From the IMG/VR virus record IMGVR_UViG_3300036791_000712, positions 1 through 33,588 of that record: 33,588 bases of DNA, one strand, 5' to 3'. Source of the stretch: a virus. Shown here piece by piece: positions 5,374 through 13,777 of the stretch; position 1 is the stretch's first letter, and every line of letters begins with the position of its first letter. A program made the translations under genes and the position numbers. Below the pieces are notes generated by a model. The model was not told the origin of the DNA and did not search any database. It saw nothing but the letters and a program-made list of their open reading frames with translations.

Positions 5374-6116
5374 TGCCGCGCGGAACTCGTGTGCCGAAGG
5401 ATACCAGCGGTGCTCGTGCAGCCAAGAAGGGTGAGCCCAGCGCATACGCCAGGATGCAGGAGACGATGCGCAAGAATGAGTCGAAGGGGGCTCGCACCCA
5501 CCGCGCCAACAAGAAAGGTCGGGATCACACCGGCGTCCCGCTGTGCGCTGCCAAGACAAGAAGTGGCGCCACATGCATGTATCGCGCAGGCTGGGGAACC
5601 AACCACTACGGCATCGGCCCTTGTAAGCACCACGGCGGAACCACGGCCAACCACAAGAAGGCTGCTGCGAAGTTCTACGCGCACGAGCTGCTCGGTACGC
5701 CCATCGACATGAACCCGTTTGACGCGATCCTCTGGTGCATCCGCATCCGTGCCGGCGAGGTACAGTGGCTGAGTGAGCAGATGGCCACGATTGACAAGAA
5801 GGACTGGATCGAGAACACCATGATCGGCAAGCAGTTTCACCTGTTTGCGCGGGAACGGCAGAAAGCCCTGCAAGACCTCACGAAGTTCTCGGCCCTGGCT
5901 GTCAGCCTCGGGATCGCAGAGCGGGCGGTCAAGCTGGCAGAGACCTACGGTGAACTTTTGGCGATGTACACCAAGAACCTTCTTCAGGACTTGTGGCCGC
6001 ACTTGGACGAGGAAGGTAGAGCCAAGGCACCCCAGTTTGTACGGATGCGCCTTGTGCAGCTGGACCAGGGCCGGGAGCTGGAAGTCAAAGAGCTACCGAA
6101 GGCGGCTGCCGCATGA
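5373..6116 (+). CDS. terS: Putative terminase small subunit, 247 aa
   Basis: It would recognise phage DNA and hand it to the large subunit. After a basic N-terminus, residues about 58-89 show Cys58, Cys68, Cys84 and the segment CKHHGG, a short Cys/His motif typical of phage DNA-binding proteins encoded just before terL. The rest is mostly helical, with coiled-coil-like stretches (residues 125-200), as in small terminases that form rings. It starts at ATG 5373 in TGATG with the preceding gene; an in-frame ATG at 5355 lacks an SD. It lies one tiny gene upstream of terL. Position and motif support the call. Confidence 0.68.
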   Translation: MPRGTRVPKDTSGARAAKKGEPSAYARMQETMRKNESKGARTHRANKKGRDHTGVPLCAAKTRSGATCMYRAGWGTNHYGIGPCKHHGGTTANHKKAAAKFYAHELLGTPIDMNPFDAILWCIRIRAGEVQWLSEQMATIDKKDWIENTMIGKQFHLFARERQKALQDLTKFSALAVSLGIAERAVKLAETYGELLAMYTKNLLQDLWPHLDEEGRAKAPQFVRMRLVQLDQGRELEVKELPKAAAA

Positions 6117-6301
6117 CGTTCGTGATCTGCCCAGTACTTGCACAAGGAACATACTTCGTCATGAACAGAGGCTTGTACTACGTCGTCGACGTCGAGTACT
6201 CACACGATGTCTGGCTCATTGAGAACTGCAAGACCGACGAGTGCTTCTGGATGCCGTCAGAAGAGCTGATTGATGACATTGAGGTGATCGGACACACGTG
6301 A
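6113..6301 (+). CDS. Small acidic protein between terS and terL, 62 aa
   Basis: Overlaps terS by ATGA and terL by GTGA, so it is coupled to both. The sequence (MTFVICPVLAQGTYFVMNRG; then YVVDVEYSHDVWLIENCK; ending EELIDDIEVIGHT) predicts a compact beta-rich domain with an acidic C-terminus. No family recognised. Co-translation with terminase genes suggests a packaging accessory, but this is inference. Confidence 0.75.
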   Translation: MTFVICPVLAQGTYFVMNRGLYYVVDVEYSHDVWLIENCKTDECFWMPSEELIDDIEVIGHT

Positions 6302-7833
6302 CCGCTACCGCCAAACGACCGCGCAAGAAGGAGCAGGAAGAGACCGGGTACAGGTCTCTACTGCCTCCTGGGACCGTATCTGCTGCGCTCAGCAAGCTCT
6401 ACCCACCAGAGAACAGGTATCTGTGGGACCCGGTGACCTGGGCGCGCGAGAAGGTCAGCCTGTACATGTGGTCAAAGCAGGTAGAGATCCTCGAGTCGGT
6501 CAAGACCAACCGCTTCACGGCTGTGAAGTCTTGCCATGGACCGGGCAAGTCATTCACGGCGGCTACGGCAGGAGCGTGGTGGTTGGACCCGGAGACGCAC
6601 ACTCTAGGAGATGCGTTTCTTATCACCACAGCTCCGTCGTGGCCGCAGGTAGAGGCAATCCTCTGGAAGGAAATCCGGCGTCGCCACTACCAGGGCAAGC
6701 TGGCAGGCCGTATCACGCGGGAATGTCAGTGGCTCATGGGTGAGAAGGGCACGCAGCGGCTGCACGAATCTGAAGAGATCATCGGCATGGGCCGCAAGCC
6801 GCAGGACTACGACGAGAACACATTTCAGGGAATTCACGCTCGCTTCCTGATGGCCATCCTCGACGAAGCCAACGGTATCCCGGAGGCACTCTGGGACTCC
6901 GTGCTGGCTCTGGCCACAGGTAAGAATTCCCGCATCCTTGCCATCGGCAACCCCGACGACCCCAACTCACGCTTCGCCAAGGTGTGCAAGCCAGGCTCAG
7001 GCTGGAACGTCATCAAGATCTCTGCCTGGGACGTACAGGACGCCATCAAGGCAGAAGGCATACCCAACGATGTCGCCGAGCAGCTCACTTCGCTCGAGTA
7101 CATCGAGACGGCACGCCGAGAGTGGGGAGAGGGATCCCCACGCTGGCAATCCAAGGTCGAGGGTGAGTTCCCCGACATCTCGGATGAGTTCCTGATTTCG
7201 CCAAGCCTCATCGAAGAGTGTACCCAGCGCAGCTTGCCCGGACTTGACATCGGGCGCTATGGCGCGGACGTCGCCCGCTACGGGCAGGATAAGAGCGTAC
7301 TGTACCGAAACCGTGACGGCGTGATCAGGCTGGTGGCCTCTTGGGCGAAAGAGGACACGATGCAATCTGCCGGAAGAATTGCACGTGTGCTCTCATCGCA
7401 TGGGGGCAAGAGGCCGCCAGCAAATATCGACATCATCGGTCTGGGCGCGGGTGTGTTCGACAGGCTACGTGAGTTGCGCTACAACGTTGCGCCGTATCAG
7501 GGCAGCCAGCGTGCTCTCAACCCTGCCAAGTTCAAGAACAGGCGCTCTGAGACATGGTGGACGTTCAAAGAACTAGCGGAGGAGGGTCTCATCGACCTGG
7601 AGCCGGGGGACGAGACCCTTGCCGCCCAGCTGACGAGTGTCAAATGGAACACGGACTCGGCTGGGCGGATATATGTGGAGACCAAAGACGACATGATGTC
7701 GCGTGGTCTACCCTCCCCCAACCACGCCGACGCTGCGATCATGTCAACTGTCTCCGCAGGGGCAGTGGCGGAACGATCGATCCGCACGCAATCGCGTTCC
7801 GTCACTGCCGATATCATGAAGAAGGTGTGGTAG
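6298..7833 (+). CDS. terL: Terminase large subunit (packaging ATPase-nuclease)
   Basis: Pumps DNA into the prohead and cuts it. The N-terminal ATPase has a Walker A-like SCHGPGKS (residues 78-85), a Walker B LMAILDE (184-190) and a GNP coupling segment (217-220). The C-terminal RNase H-fold nuclease shows GADVARYGQD with Asp324, a second acidic strand around NIDIIG (Asp378), and PNHADAAIMS with Asp478. At 511 aa it has the usual length. It starts at GTG, overlapping the preceding gene, and its TAG overlaps the endolysin GTG. All key residues look intact. Confidence 0.95.
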   Translation: MTATAKRPRKKEQEETGYRSLLPPGTVSAALSKLYPPENRYLWDPVTWAREKVSLYMWSKQVEILESVKTNRFTAVKSCHGPGKSFTAATAGAWWLDPETHTLGDAFLITTAPSWPQVEAILWKEIRRRHYQGKLAGRITRECQWLMGEKGTQRLHESEEIIGMGRKPQDYDENTFQGIHARFLMAILDEANGIPEALWDSVLALATGKNSRILAIGNPDDPNSRFAKVCKPGSGWNVIKISAWDVQDAIKAEGIPNDVAEQLTSLEYIETARREWGEGSPRWQSKVEGEFPDISDEFLISPSLIEECTQRSLPGLDIGRYGADVARYGQDKSVLYRNRDGVIRLVASWAKEDTMQSAGRIARVLSSHGGKRPPANIDIIGLGAGVFDRLRELRYNVAPYQGSQRALNPAKFKNRRSETWWTFKELAEEGLIDLEPGDETLAAQLTSVKWNTDSAGRIYVETKDDMMSRGLPSPNHADAAIMSTVSAGAVAERSIRTQSRSVTADIMKKVW

Positions 7834-8747
7834 TGACAAACTGGTGGGAAAAGGGATACCCAGGTGGAAAGATGGTTGCGGTTCGCGGCTTCCCACGGCC
7901 GCTGTATCCGCCGGATGCCAAGTCAAAGGGCCATCAGCCCAGCGTAGACGGCAGCGATGTCGAAGGGTACAAGCGCACCGTTAGCAGGGCAGGACGCTGG
8001 GAGTGGCAGGCGTTCGATCAGGCGTTCAGCAACGGCTTCTCGCACGGCCTGGCTGGCGGTAACGTTCCCGATACCGGCATTGCTGGCATTCAGCGCCAAG
8101 GCGGTATCAGCCCGGATACCGGCTACGTTGGTGAGAAGACATTCAATCTGCTGCGTTCCATCATCATTCCTGAGGGACTGCCGCACGCGGGTGAGTACGC
8201 GATGGACGCGCGCAGCGTTGAGTTGGTCAACGCCGCATGGGATCGCTTCAAGGGCAAGGAGCCACCGCCGCCAACACAGTCAAGCGCAGCGCTGAAGCGT
8301 CTACAGAAAGCTACCACACAGATCGGCGTCAAGGAGTCGCCCGACAACTCGAACCAGTGCAAGTTCACCGAGTGGTACGGGATGATTGGTCCGTGGTGCG
8401 CGATGTTCGTGACCTGGAGCGATCAACTCAGTGGGTCACCGACGAGCAGCTTCAAGAAGGGCAGCCGCTACGCCTACGTCCCCTTCATCGTCACCGACGC
8501 GCGGCTCGGGGCGAACGGCCTTGCCCTCACTAGCAGTCCGAAGCCGGGCGACCTCGTCTGCTACGACTGGGGCTGGGACGGAGAGTTCGACCACATCGGC
8601 ATCTTCGAATCCGGCAGCCCAAGTTCGTTCAAGGCGATCGAGGGCAACACGTCGAACTCGAACAACTCAAACGGTGGCGAGGTCATGCGCCGCACGCGTT
8701 CGAAGAGTGAAGCGGACATCTTGTTCGTGAGGGTGAGAGAACCCTGA
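7833..8747 (+). CDS. Endolysin with C-terminal CHAP amidase/peptidase domain
   Basis: Degrades host peptidoglycan at the end of infection. The GTG start at 7833 overlaps the terL stop (TAGTG), with AAGGTG upstream; the longer frame upstream is a shadow of terL. Residues about 45-110 resemble a peptidoglycan-binding-like module (GIAGIQRQGGISPDTGYVGE, then KTFNLLR). Residues about 150-304 look like a CHAP domain: Cys189 in GPWCAMFVTW, His254 in FDHIGIF and AIEGNTS behind it form the expected triad region. A PPPP linker separates the two. Two small membrane proteins follow directly. Its place between terL and portal is unusual. Confidence 0.88.
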   Translation: MTNWWEKGYPGGKMVAVRGFPRPLYPPDAKSKGHQPSVDGSDVEGYKRTVSRAGRWEWQAFDQAFSNGFSHGLAGGNVPDTGIAGIQRQGGISPDTGYVGEKTFNLLRSIIIPEGLPHAGEYAMDARSVELVNAAWDRFKGKEPPPPTQSSAALKRLQKATTQIGVKESPDNSNQCKFTEWYGMIGPWCAMFVTWSDQLSGSPTSSFKKGSRYAYVPFIVTDARLGANGLALTSSPKPGDLVCYDWGWDGEFDHIGIFESGSPSSFKAIEGNTSNSNNSNGGEVMRRTRSKSEADILFVRVREP

Positions 8748-8924
8748 GTGATTGCTCTGACCTGGTCATCGGCCATAGATTTGGCAGGAGCTCTCGCGAG
8801 TCTTTTGCTCTTGATTGTTCTGCTGGCAGTGATCCGCATTCTCTTCAGGGCCAGCAAGCAAGACACCAAACATTTTCGTGTCGGTATGTATATCGATCGT
8901 AACGGGAAGGATGAAGAGGAATGA
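8748..8924 (+). CDS. Putative holin, 58 aa
   Basis: A GTG start abuts the endolysin stop, with GAGGGTGAGAG upstream. Residues about 8-34 form one strong transmembrane helix (AGALASLLLLIVLLAVIRIL) followed by a charged cytoplasmic tail (RASKQDTKHF; final KDEEE). Size, topology and position directly after the endolysin fit a class III-like holin or an antiholin. It overlaps the next membrane peptide by ATGA. Function inferred from context. Confidence 0.68.
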   Translation: MIALTWSSAIDLAGALASLLLLIVLLAVIRILFRASKQDTKHFRVGMYIDRNGKDEEE

Positions 8925-9010
8925 ATTTCCGGACGGCCACACTCGGCGAGTTTGCGATGGTGGGTATCTTCGTCGTTCTGCTACTCGGTCTCATCCACTT
9001 CTGGTCGTAG
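8921..9010 (+). CDS. Very small membrane peptide, 29 aa, possible second lysis protein
   Basis: Overlaps the previous gene by ATGA, with GAGGA upstream. It reads MNFRTATLGEFAMVGIFVVL and then LLGLIHFWS: a short soluble head followed by one transmembrane helix. Paired small membrane proteins behind an endolysin often act as holin and antiholin. It is too short for a spanin and has no lipobox. Confidence 0.55.
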   Translation: MNFRTATLGEFAMVGIFVVLLLGLIHFWS

Positions 9011-9018
9011 GAGGCAAC

Positions 9019-9129
9019 ATGGCAAAGAAAGGCACGAAGAAGGTCACCGGCGCCAAGAAGGGTGCCAGCAGCCACACGAACATGGCTGCGGTTCCCAACG
9101 CACCGAGGATGGCCCACAAGGGCAAGTAG
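9019..9129 (+). CDS. Small basic protein, 36 aa
   Basis: AGGAGG six bases before the ATG fixes the start. The product opens MAKKGTKKVTGAKKGASS and ends MAHKGK: strongly basic, low complexity and probably disordered, as in nucleic-acid-binding or capsid-associated peptides. The portal ATG follows the stop with no spacer. Confidence 0.65.
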   Translation: MAKKGTKKVTGAKKGASSHTNMAAVPNAPRMAHKGK

Positions 9130-10665
9130 ATGCCGCCCGTAGGACGCCCACGCACGAGGACCAACCAGGGTTCTCGTGCGCCCACACAAGAACTAGGAGT
9201 ACCCGACAACTACCTCGGTGGCAGAGGCGTTACGGGTCCCGCCATTGGCCTTGGCGCCTATGGCATGGGCCCGTGGCACATGTACATCGACGAGTGGGAG
9301 TACGTTCCGGAACTCCGCTGGCCACTCAACGTCTTCCTGTACGATCAGATGCGCACCGACTCACAGCTGGCTGCGTTGATGACCGGAACCATGTGGGGCA
9401 TCACGCAGCTGCGCTACGTCATCGATCCCAACGGCTGCCCGTCGACACTGGTCAAGGAGATCAGCGAAGACCTGGGTGTGCCGGTCATGGGTGAGGATGA
9501 GCAACCACTCGGGCGCATGAAAGGTAAGTTCGTCCACTCTGCTCACATCAGACAGGCTATGCTGGCCGTTCTGTACGGTCACATGTACTTCAACATCGTG
9601 GGCAAGATCATCGACGGGAAGTGGCGGCTGACGAAACTGGCCCCACGCATGCCCCAGACCATTCGGCAGATCAACGTTGCCGATGATGGCGGGCTTGTCA
9701 GCATCCTACAGTGGGGACCAGCCGGAAATCTTGGTATGAGTTCGACCGGAGCACAGATGTATACAGAACTGTACCCAGAGATTCCGGTAGACAATCTCAT
9801 CGGCTTCATTTTCGAGCGCGAGGGTGCTAGCTGGACCGGACGCTCGATGCTGCGCGATGTCTATCGAGACTGGATCGCCAAAGATAGGCTGATGCGCATT
9901 GAGATGATCAACCACGAACGTGCCGGCGGCGTTCCTTATGCGACGGGCGCACCCGGTATGACGGTTGATGAGATCACAGACCTTGATCAGATGATGCAGC
10001 AGTTCCGCATCGGCGATACCTCAGGCGGTGCTCTGCCTTCCGGGGCTGAGCTTCACATCGCCAAGGGTACGGGCAGTGACGTCGATCGCACCATCAAGCG
10101 AATTGACGAAAGCATGGCTCGCCGATTCCTGCTCATGCTGGTCAACCTGGCCCAGGGTGGTCAGCACGTAGGCTCCTATGCTCTTGGGGAGACCTTCGAA
10201 GATTTCTTCATCGTAGGGCAGCGTAACATCGCTGAGTGGTACTGCGACACGGTGACCGAACATCTGATCGAGAACATCGTGGACTGGAATTACGGTGAGG
10301 ATACGAAGCTGACTCCCAGGTTGACTTGGGAGCGAAGCAGCGAGGACAGTCTTGGTACTGATCAGCTGTCGCAGCTTGTTCAGCGTGGTGTGATCTCGAT
10401 GGACGATGAGACCGAGAACTGGGTACGCTACCGCTACCGCATGCCGCAGAAGACGGAGCCGCGTCCTGAGATCTCTCCTGGTGGTCCGCGCCAGCCATAT
10501 GAACAGCAAGCGCAGCGTCAAGGTGCTGAGAGCGGGACAATCCCGGGCGACACACCTACAGTACAGACTGGAGCGCAAGCTGCGGGGGACTTGGGGTCGG
10601 GTGCTCCCTCCCTCCCGTCCCCCGCAGAAGTATCTGGCATCCGTAGATTGCTGAGGCGAAGATGA
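9130..10665 (+). CDS. Portal protein
   Basis: Forms the ring at the capsid vertex through which DNA passes and to which the tail joins. At 511 aa it has typical portal length. Features fitting the portal family with similarity in style to Mu gp29 (DUF935) are: an N-terminal segment DQMRTDSQLAALMTGTMWGI (residues 76-95), a beta-rich middle, a helical DLDQMMQQF segment, ARRFLLMLVNLAQGG, and a long C-terminal helix entering a Pro/Gln-rich tail. It lies between the lysis cassette and the protease, and its stop overlaps the next ATG (ATGA). The family call rests on pattern and position. Confidence 0.82.
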   Translation: MPPVGRPRTRTNQGSRAPTQELGVPDNYLGGRGVTGPAIGLGAYGMGPWHMYIDEWEYVPELRWPLNVFLYDQMRTDSQLAALMTGTMWGITQLRYVIDPNGCPSTLVKEISEDLGVPVMGEDEQPLGRMKGKFVHSAHIRQAMLAVLYGHMYFNIVGKIIDGKWRLTKLAPRMPQTIRQINVADDGGLVSILQWGPAGNLGMSSTGAQMYTELYPEIPVDNLIGFIFEREGASWTGRSMLRDVYRDWIAKDRLMRIEMINHERAGGVPYATGAPGMTVDEITDLDQMMQQFRIGDTSGGALPSGAELHIAKGTGSDVDRTIKRIDESMARRFLLMLVNLAQGGQHVGSYALGETFEDFFIVGQRNIAEWYCDTVTEHLIENIVDWNYGEDTKLTPRLTWERSSEDSLGTDQLSQLVQRGVISMDDETENWVRYRYRMPQKTEPRPEISPGGPRQPYEQQAQRQGAESGTIPGDTPTVQTGAQAAGDLGSGAPSLPSPAEVSGIRRLLRRR

Positions 10666-12194
10666 AGCTTCGCACCGTCAAGAATGTGACGATCATGGAG
10701 GCTGGGGTTCAGTACACCCTGAGCTCTGGCCCAGCGACGTTCACACCGGAAGACCTTGCCGACGCCGTTGTTGCGGCAAACGAGGATCCTTCGATCCCTA
10801 CCCCACGCCTGAAGCTGGGGCACACCGATCCGCGTTACAACGACGATCAGCAGTTCGATGGTAACCCCGCTTTCGGCAGGGCTTCCAACCTTCGGCTCAA
10901 CGAAAACGGCATGGAGGTCATCGCCGATTTCGTTGGAGTGCCGGAGTGGCTCGCAGAGATCATGCCCGCTGCGTTTCCTTCGCGAAGCATTGAGGGGCAC
11001 TGGAACATCCCGAGCCATGCAGGCAAGCACTGGCGGTTTGTACTGACCGCTTGTTCACTCCTCGGCGTAACCTGGCCGGGGATCACGCAGCTGGATGATC
11101 TCCCGCTGCTTCAGCACATGTACGGCAGCGAGGTTCCTCCGGGTGTGGAGATCGCTCCGGAACTCGCGGGAGGTGATGCGATGAGGCTCTTCGCAAAGAG
11201 GAGCGCTGCTTCGGCGAATCTGGATGACATCCGTCGGGCATTTTACAACGACTTCGTCCCCAACCGGGATGAAGCCAACTGGTGGTGGGTCAGAGCAGTG
11301 ATGACTGATCCGAACCAGCTGGTGGTCGAGGATGACGAGAGCGGTCAGCTGTTCATGATCGACTTCTTGTCTGATGGGAAAGGGTCGGTCAGCTTTGGCG
11401 AGCCGGATCCCGTTCGCATCGAGTACGTCCCTGATCAACGGGACGCGCAGAAAGCCGCGTCGGAGCACCTCGCGGCGGCGCTGGTCACAGGTAGGGAAGT
11501 TGTGGCCAGCTGGCCATCCCGGGTGGAATCTCGCCCGGAAGCAAAAGCAACAGGAGGTGTCATGGGCCCAAAGGAGGTCCGCGATGCACTCGGCCTGCCG
11601 GAGGATGCGTCCGAAGAGCAGGTTCACGAGGCACTCCTGGCCAAGGCTGGCATCACCGGCGAAACACCGCCGGATCCCACGCCTGCGCCGGAGATCACTC
11701 CCGTCGTAGAGCCGACTCCCGCCGTGGAGTTGACCCCTGCGCCGGAGAGGCAGCCGGTTGCCGCAAGCAACCTGCCGCCCGGTACGGTTCTCGTCGACGA
11801 GCAGACATGGGAGAGCATGCGCGCTGGGCTCGGCCGTGTCGACAAGATGGTCGAAGAGAACGACAAGTCCAAGCGAGAGACGTTGGTCATGGCCGCAATC
11901 GCGGACGGCCGCATCCCGCCTGCTCGCAAGGATCACTGGCTCACATATCTCGAGAAGGACATGGACGGCGGGGTAGAGGTTCTTTCTTCTCTCCAGCCCA
12001 ACATCGTCCCGCTCGAGGAGCGTGGTCACGCTCGCACGGCTGACCTGGTTGACAACCAGGCTGTCGATGGCGATACCGTGACGCGCTGGTCTGAGCAGCT
12101 GTTCCCGGAAGTTCGCAACCGCAACGCGGCTCTGGCTTCCGGTCAGCCTGTCAAGCGAAGTCGCATCCAGGCGGATGCGGCAGGTCGGGGGTAG
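10662..12194 (+). CDS. Prohead protease fused to scaffold (Mu gpI/Z-like)
   Basis: Residues about 1-165 resemble the Mu-like capsid protease: GHTDPR around residue 48, NPAFGRASNLRLNENGMEVI, FPSRSIEGHWN, then HWRFVLTACSLLGVTWPGI. His48 and Ser in the SRS segment are candidate catalytic residues. Residues 180-270 form an extra alpha/beta segment not needed for the protease. From residue 301 the chain looks like scaffold: acidic helices, a Pro-Thr linker (ITPVVEPTPAVELTPAPE) and a coiled-coil region (VDKMVEENDKSKRETLVMAA). The protease is expected to cut the scaffold during maturation. A strong internal start at 11562 probably yields the scaffold alone. Confidence 0.82.
   Translation: MKLRTVKNVTIMEAGVQYTLSSGPATFTPEDLADAVVAANEDPSIPTPRLKLGHTDPRYNDDQQFDGNPAFGRASNLRLNENGMEVIADFVGVPEWLAEIMPAAFPSRSIEGHWNIPSHAGKHWRFVLTACSLLGVTWPGITQLDDLPLLQHMYGSEVPPGVEIAPELAGGDAMRLFAKRSAASANLDDIRRAFYNDFVPNRDEANWWWVRAVMTDPNQLVVEDDESGQLFMIDFLSDGKGSVSFGEPDPVRIEYVPDQRDAQKAASEHLAAALVTGREVVASWPSRVESRPEAKATGGVMGPKEVRDALGLPEDASEEQVHEALLAKAGITGETPPDPTPAPEITPVVEPTPAVELTPAPERQPVAASNLPPGTVLVDEQTWESMRAGLGRVDKMVEENDKSKRETLVMAAIADGRIPPARKDHWLTYLEKDMDGGVEVLSSLQPNIVPLEERGHARTADLVDNQAVDGDTVTRWSEQLFPEVRNRNAALASGQPVKRSRIQADAAGRG
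11562..12194 (+). CDS. Internal in-frame scaffold protein, 210 aa
   Basis: ATG 11562 is exactly codon 301 of the protease gene and is preceded by a perfect AGGAGGT four to five bases away, better than the SD of most genes here. The product, opening MGPKEVRDALGLPEDASEEQ, is acidic and helical with a Pro-rich linker, as scaffolds are. Nested scaffold starts are established for Mu Z within I and lambda Nu3 within C; use here is inferred from the SD and frame. Confidence 0.62.
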   Translation: MGPKEVRDALGLPEDASEEQVHEALLAKAGITGETPPDPTPAPEITPVVEPTPAVELTPAPERQPVAASNLPPGTVLVDEQTWESMRAGLGRVDKMVEENDKSKRETLVMAAIADGRIPPARKDHWLTYLEKDMDGGVEVLSSLQPNIVPLEERGHARTADLVDNQAVDGDTVTRWSEQLFPEVRNRNAALASGQPVKRSRIQADAAGRG

Positions 12195-12200
12195 ACAGCA

Positions 12201-12650
12201 ATGCCTGCCAACGAATGCATCCCGTACTACGAAGGTCCGTACACGCAGACCCTCACCGTTCATGCCGGGTACGCAATCACCGGCAAGACGTTCGTGGGTC
12301 CGTTGACGGGATACCAGTCACAGGGTCCGGCTCTGGCCAACGATCCTCTGGCTGCGAACGACGGTGGCAACCTGATCGCAGCAGCCGCACCTGTGGCTGG
12401 CGGTCTGACGAGCGGCGTCGCAACGTGGGACGTCGGTACACCGGGCAAGGTCGTCCTTCTGCGCGGTGCCGGCACGATCGTTCCTGTTACGGCAGGAGCG
12501 GCTGTGGCTGTAGGCAACGAGTTGCAGGTTGATGGGACAGGGCGCGTCGTTCCGTTCACCACTGGCCGCAGGGTTGGCATCGCTCACAGCGTTGCTGCTG
12601 CTGCCGGAACGGACGTCGTCGTCGAACTCTATGCCGTGGGTATGGCATAA
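12201..12650 (+). CDS. Capsid decoration protein (DUF2190-like)
   Basis: A 149-aa beta-rich protein, full of Gly, Ala and Val, between scaffold and capsid genes. Segments such as ITGKTFVGPLTGYQSQG, KVVLLRGAGTIVPVTAGAAV and GNELQVDGTGRVVPFTTGRR match the pattern of DUF2190 proteins, which stabilise the capsid surface in phages with this gene order. ATG start with CGGGGGTAG upstream. The major capsid gene follows after 25 bases. Confidence 0.75.
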   Translation: MPANECIPYYEGPYTQTLTVHAGYAITGKTFVGPLTGYQSQGPALANDPLAANDGGNLIAAAAPVAGGLTSGVATWDVGTPGKVVLLRGAGTIVPVTAGAAVAVGNELQVDGTGRVVPFTTGRRVGIAHSVAAAAGTDVVVELYAVGMA

Positions 12651-12675
12651 GGACCGGAGGAAAGGAGGAAAGAAC

Positions 12676-13767
12676 ATGAAAGAAACCGTGCTCCAGATCG
12701 ACCATGGCTCTCGGGTCAGTTACAGCCCCGATACCATGGACAGCCTGGTCGCGGCAGGACGCATGGACCCGGAATTTGTGCGGGAGGACATCCGCGCGAT
12801 TCTCCGTGGTCTGGCACCTGTTCGTGCTCGGTTCGAGCCTGCTGGTACACCTCCGGTCGCAGCTGCGCCGTATCCCGGCGCTGTGGTGAACCCTCTGGGT
12901 CCGCCGACGATTGCCGGGACGGTGTTCTCGATCGACATCGCGTTGCAGAACCCGACTCGAGTGATCACGCCGATGATCCTGGACCTGACGATTCAGCGGT
13001 TCTTCGTAGACCGCGTGTTTACGTCAGCTGGCGGGGTCACCGGCGGAGCGGTCATCTACGACGTGGTGGTCTACCCCGATCTGTACGCTGACAGAGACAT
13101 TCAGCGTGTAGAGCCGGGTTCGGAATTCCCCGAGATCGCATTCAGTCGGCGCGCTCCGGCAGCTGCGATCGTGGAGAAGTGGGGCGGCAAATTCCGCTTC
13201 ACGGATGAAGCGCGTGACCGCAACCAGGTGACAGAGTTCACCAAGGCCATGCGTCAGCTGGCGAACACGATCGTACGCAAGATCAACCAGCGTGGCGTCC
13301 AGACACTGGAGGCTTTCATCACGTCGACCGCACGGACGTTCGTCGGCGTCTCCTGGGGAAGCGTCAACACGACATATGCCGCAGGGTCCAACTGGCCTCT
13401 GTTCCCGGCACGAGACTTCGCCAAGGCGGATCTCATCGCGGAGCAGGACGAGATGGACATGGACTACAACCTGTGGATCCTCAACCCGAACGAGATGTTC
13501 AACCTGGAGGGGATCTACGGGGACAAGCTCGGAGCACTCCTCGACTCGTACGATATCGACATCTTCGTGACCAATCGTCAGACCGCAGGCCAGGCCTACG
13601 CGCTGGCGGAAGGGCAGGTCGGTGAGATGCGTGTCGAGCAGCCGCTCACCACGGAGACGTGGCGCGATCCGAACGGTAAGCAGCAGACGTGGGTGCAGTC
13701 AAGCGTGCGTCCGCTGTGGTTCGCCAACAACGCCTTCGCAGTCCTGAAGGTCACCGGTCTCACATAG
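12676..13767 (+). CDS. Major capsid protein
   Basis: Builds the icosahedral shell. The 363-aa product starts at ATG 12676 behind AAAGGAGGAAAGAAC, the strongest SD in the head module, as expected for the most abundant protein. The segment PTRVITPMILDLTIQRFFVD (residues about 93-112), the long helical DEARDRNQVTEFTKAMRQLA (176-195) and the C-terminal WVQSSVRPLWFANNAFAVLK are typical of HK97-fold capsid proteins in Mu-like modules. An N-terminal Pro-rich part may be processed. Position after decoration protein and before connector genes supports the call. Confidence 0.85.
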   Translation: MKETVLQIDHGSRVSYSPDTMDSLVAAGRMDPEFVREDIRAILRGLAPVRARFEPAGTPPVAAAPYPGAVVNPLGPPTIAGTVFSIDIALQNPTRVITPMILDLTIQRFFVDRVFTSAGGVTGGAVIYDVVVYPDLYADRDIQRVEPGSEFPEIAFSRRAPAAAIVEKWGGKFRFTDEARDRNQVTEFTKAMRQLANTIVRKINQRGVQTLEAFITSTARTFVGVSWGSVNTTYAAGSNWPLFPARDFAKADLIAEQDEMDMDYNLWILNPNEMFNLEGIYGDKLGALLDSYDIDIFVTNRQTAGQAYALAEGQVGEMRVEQPLTTETWRDPNGKQQTWVQSSVRPLWFANNAFAVLKVTGLT

Positions 13768-13777
13768 GAGGTGGGAA

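Noticed and set aside
11055-12263. 402-codon minus-strand open frame
   Set aside because: It lies entirely antisense to the protease/scaffold gene and reads Arg/Leu/Val-rich with no domain; it is a by-product of GC-biased third positions.
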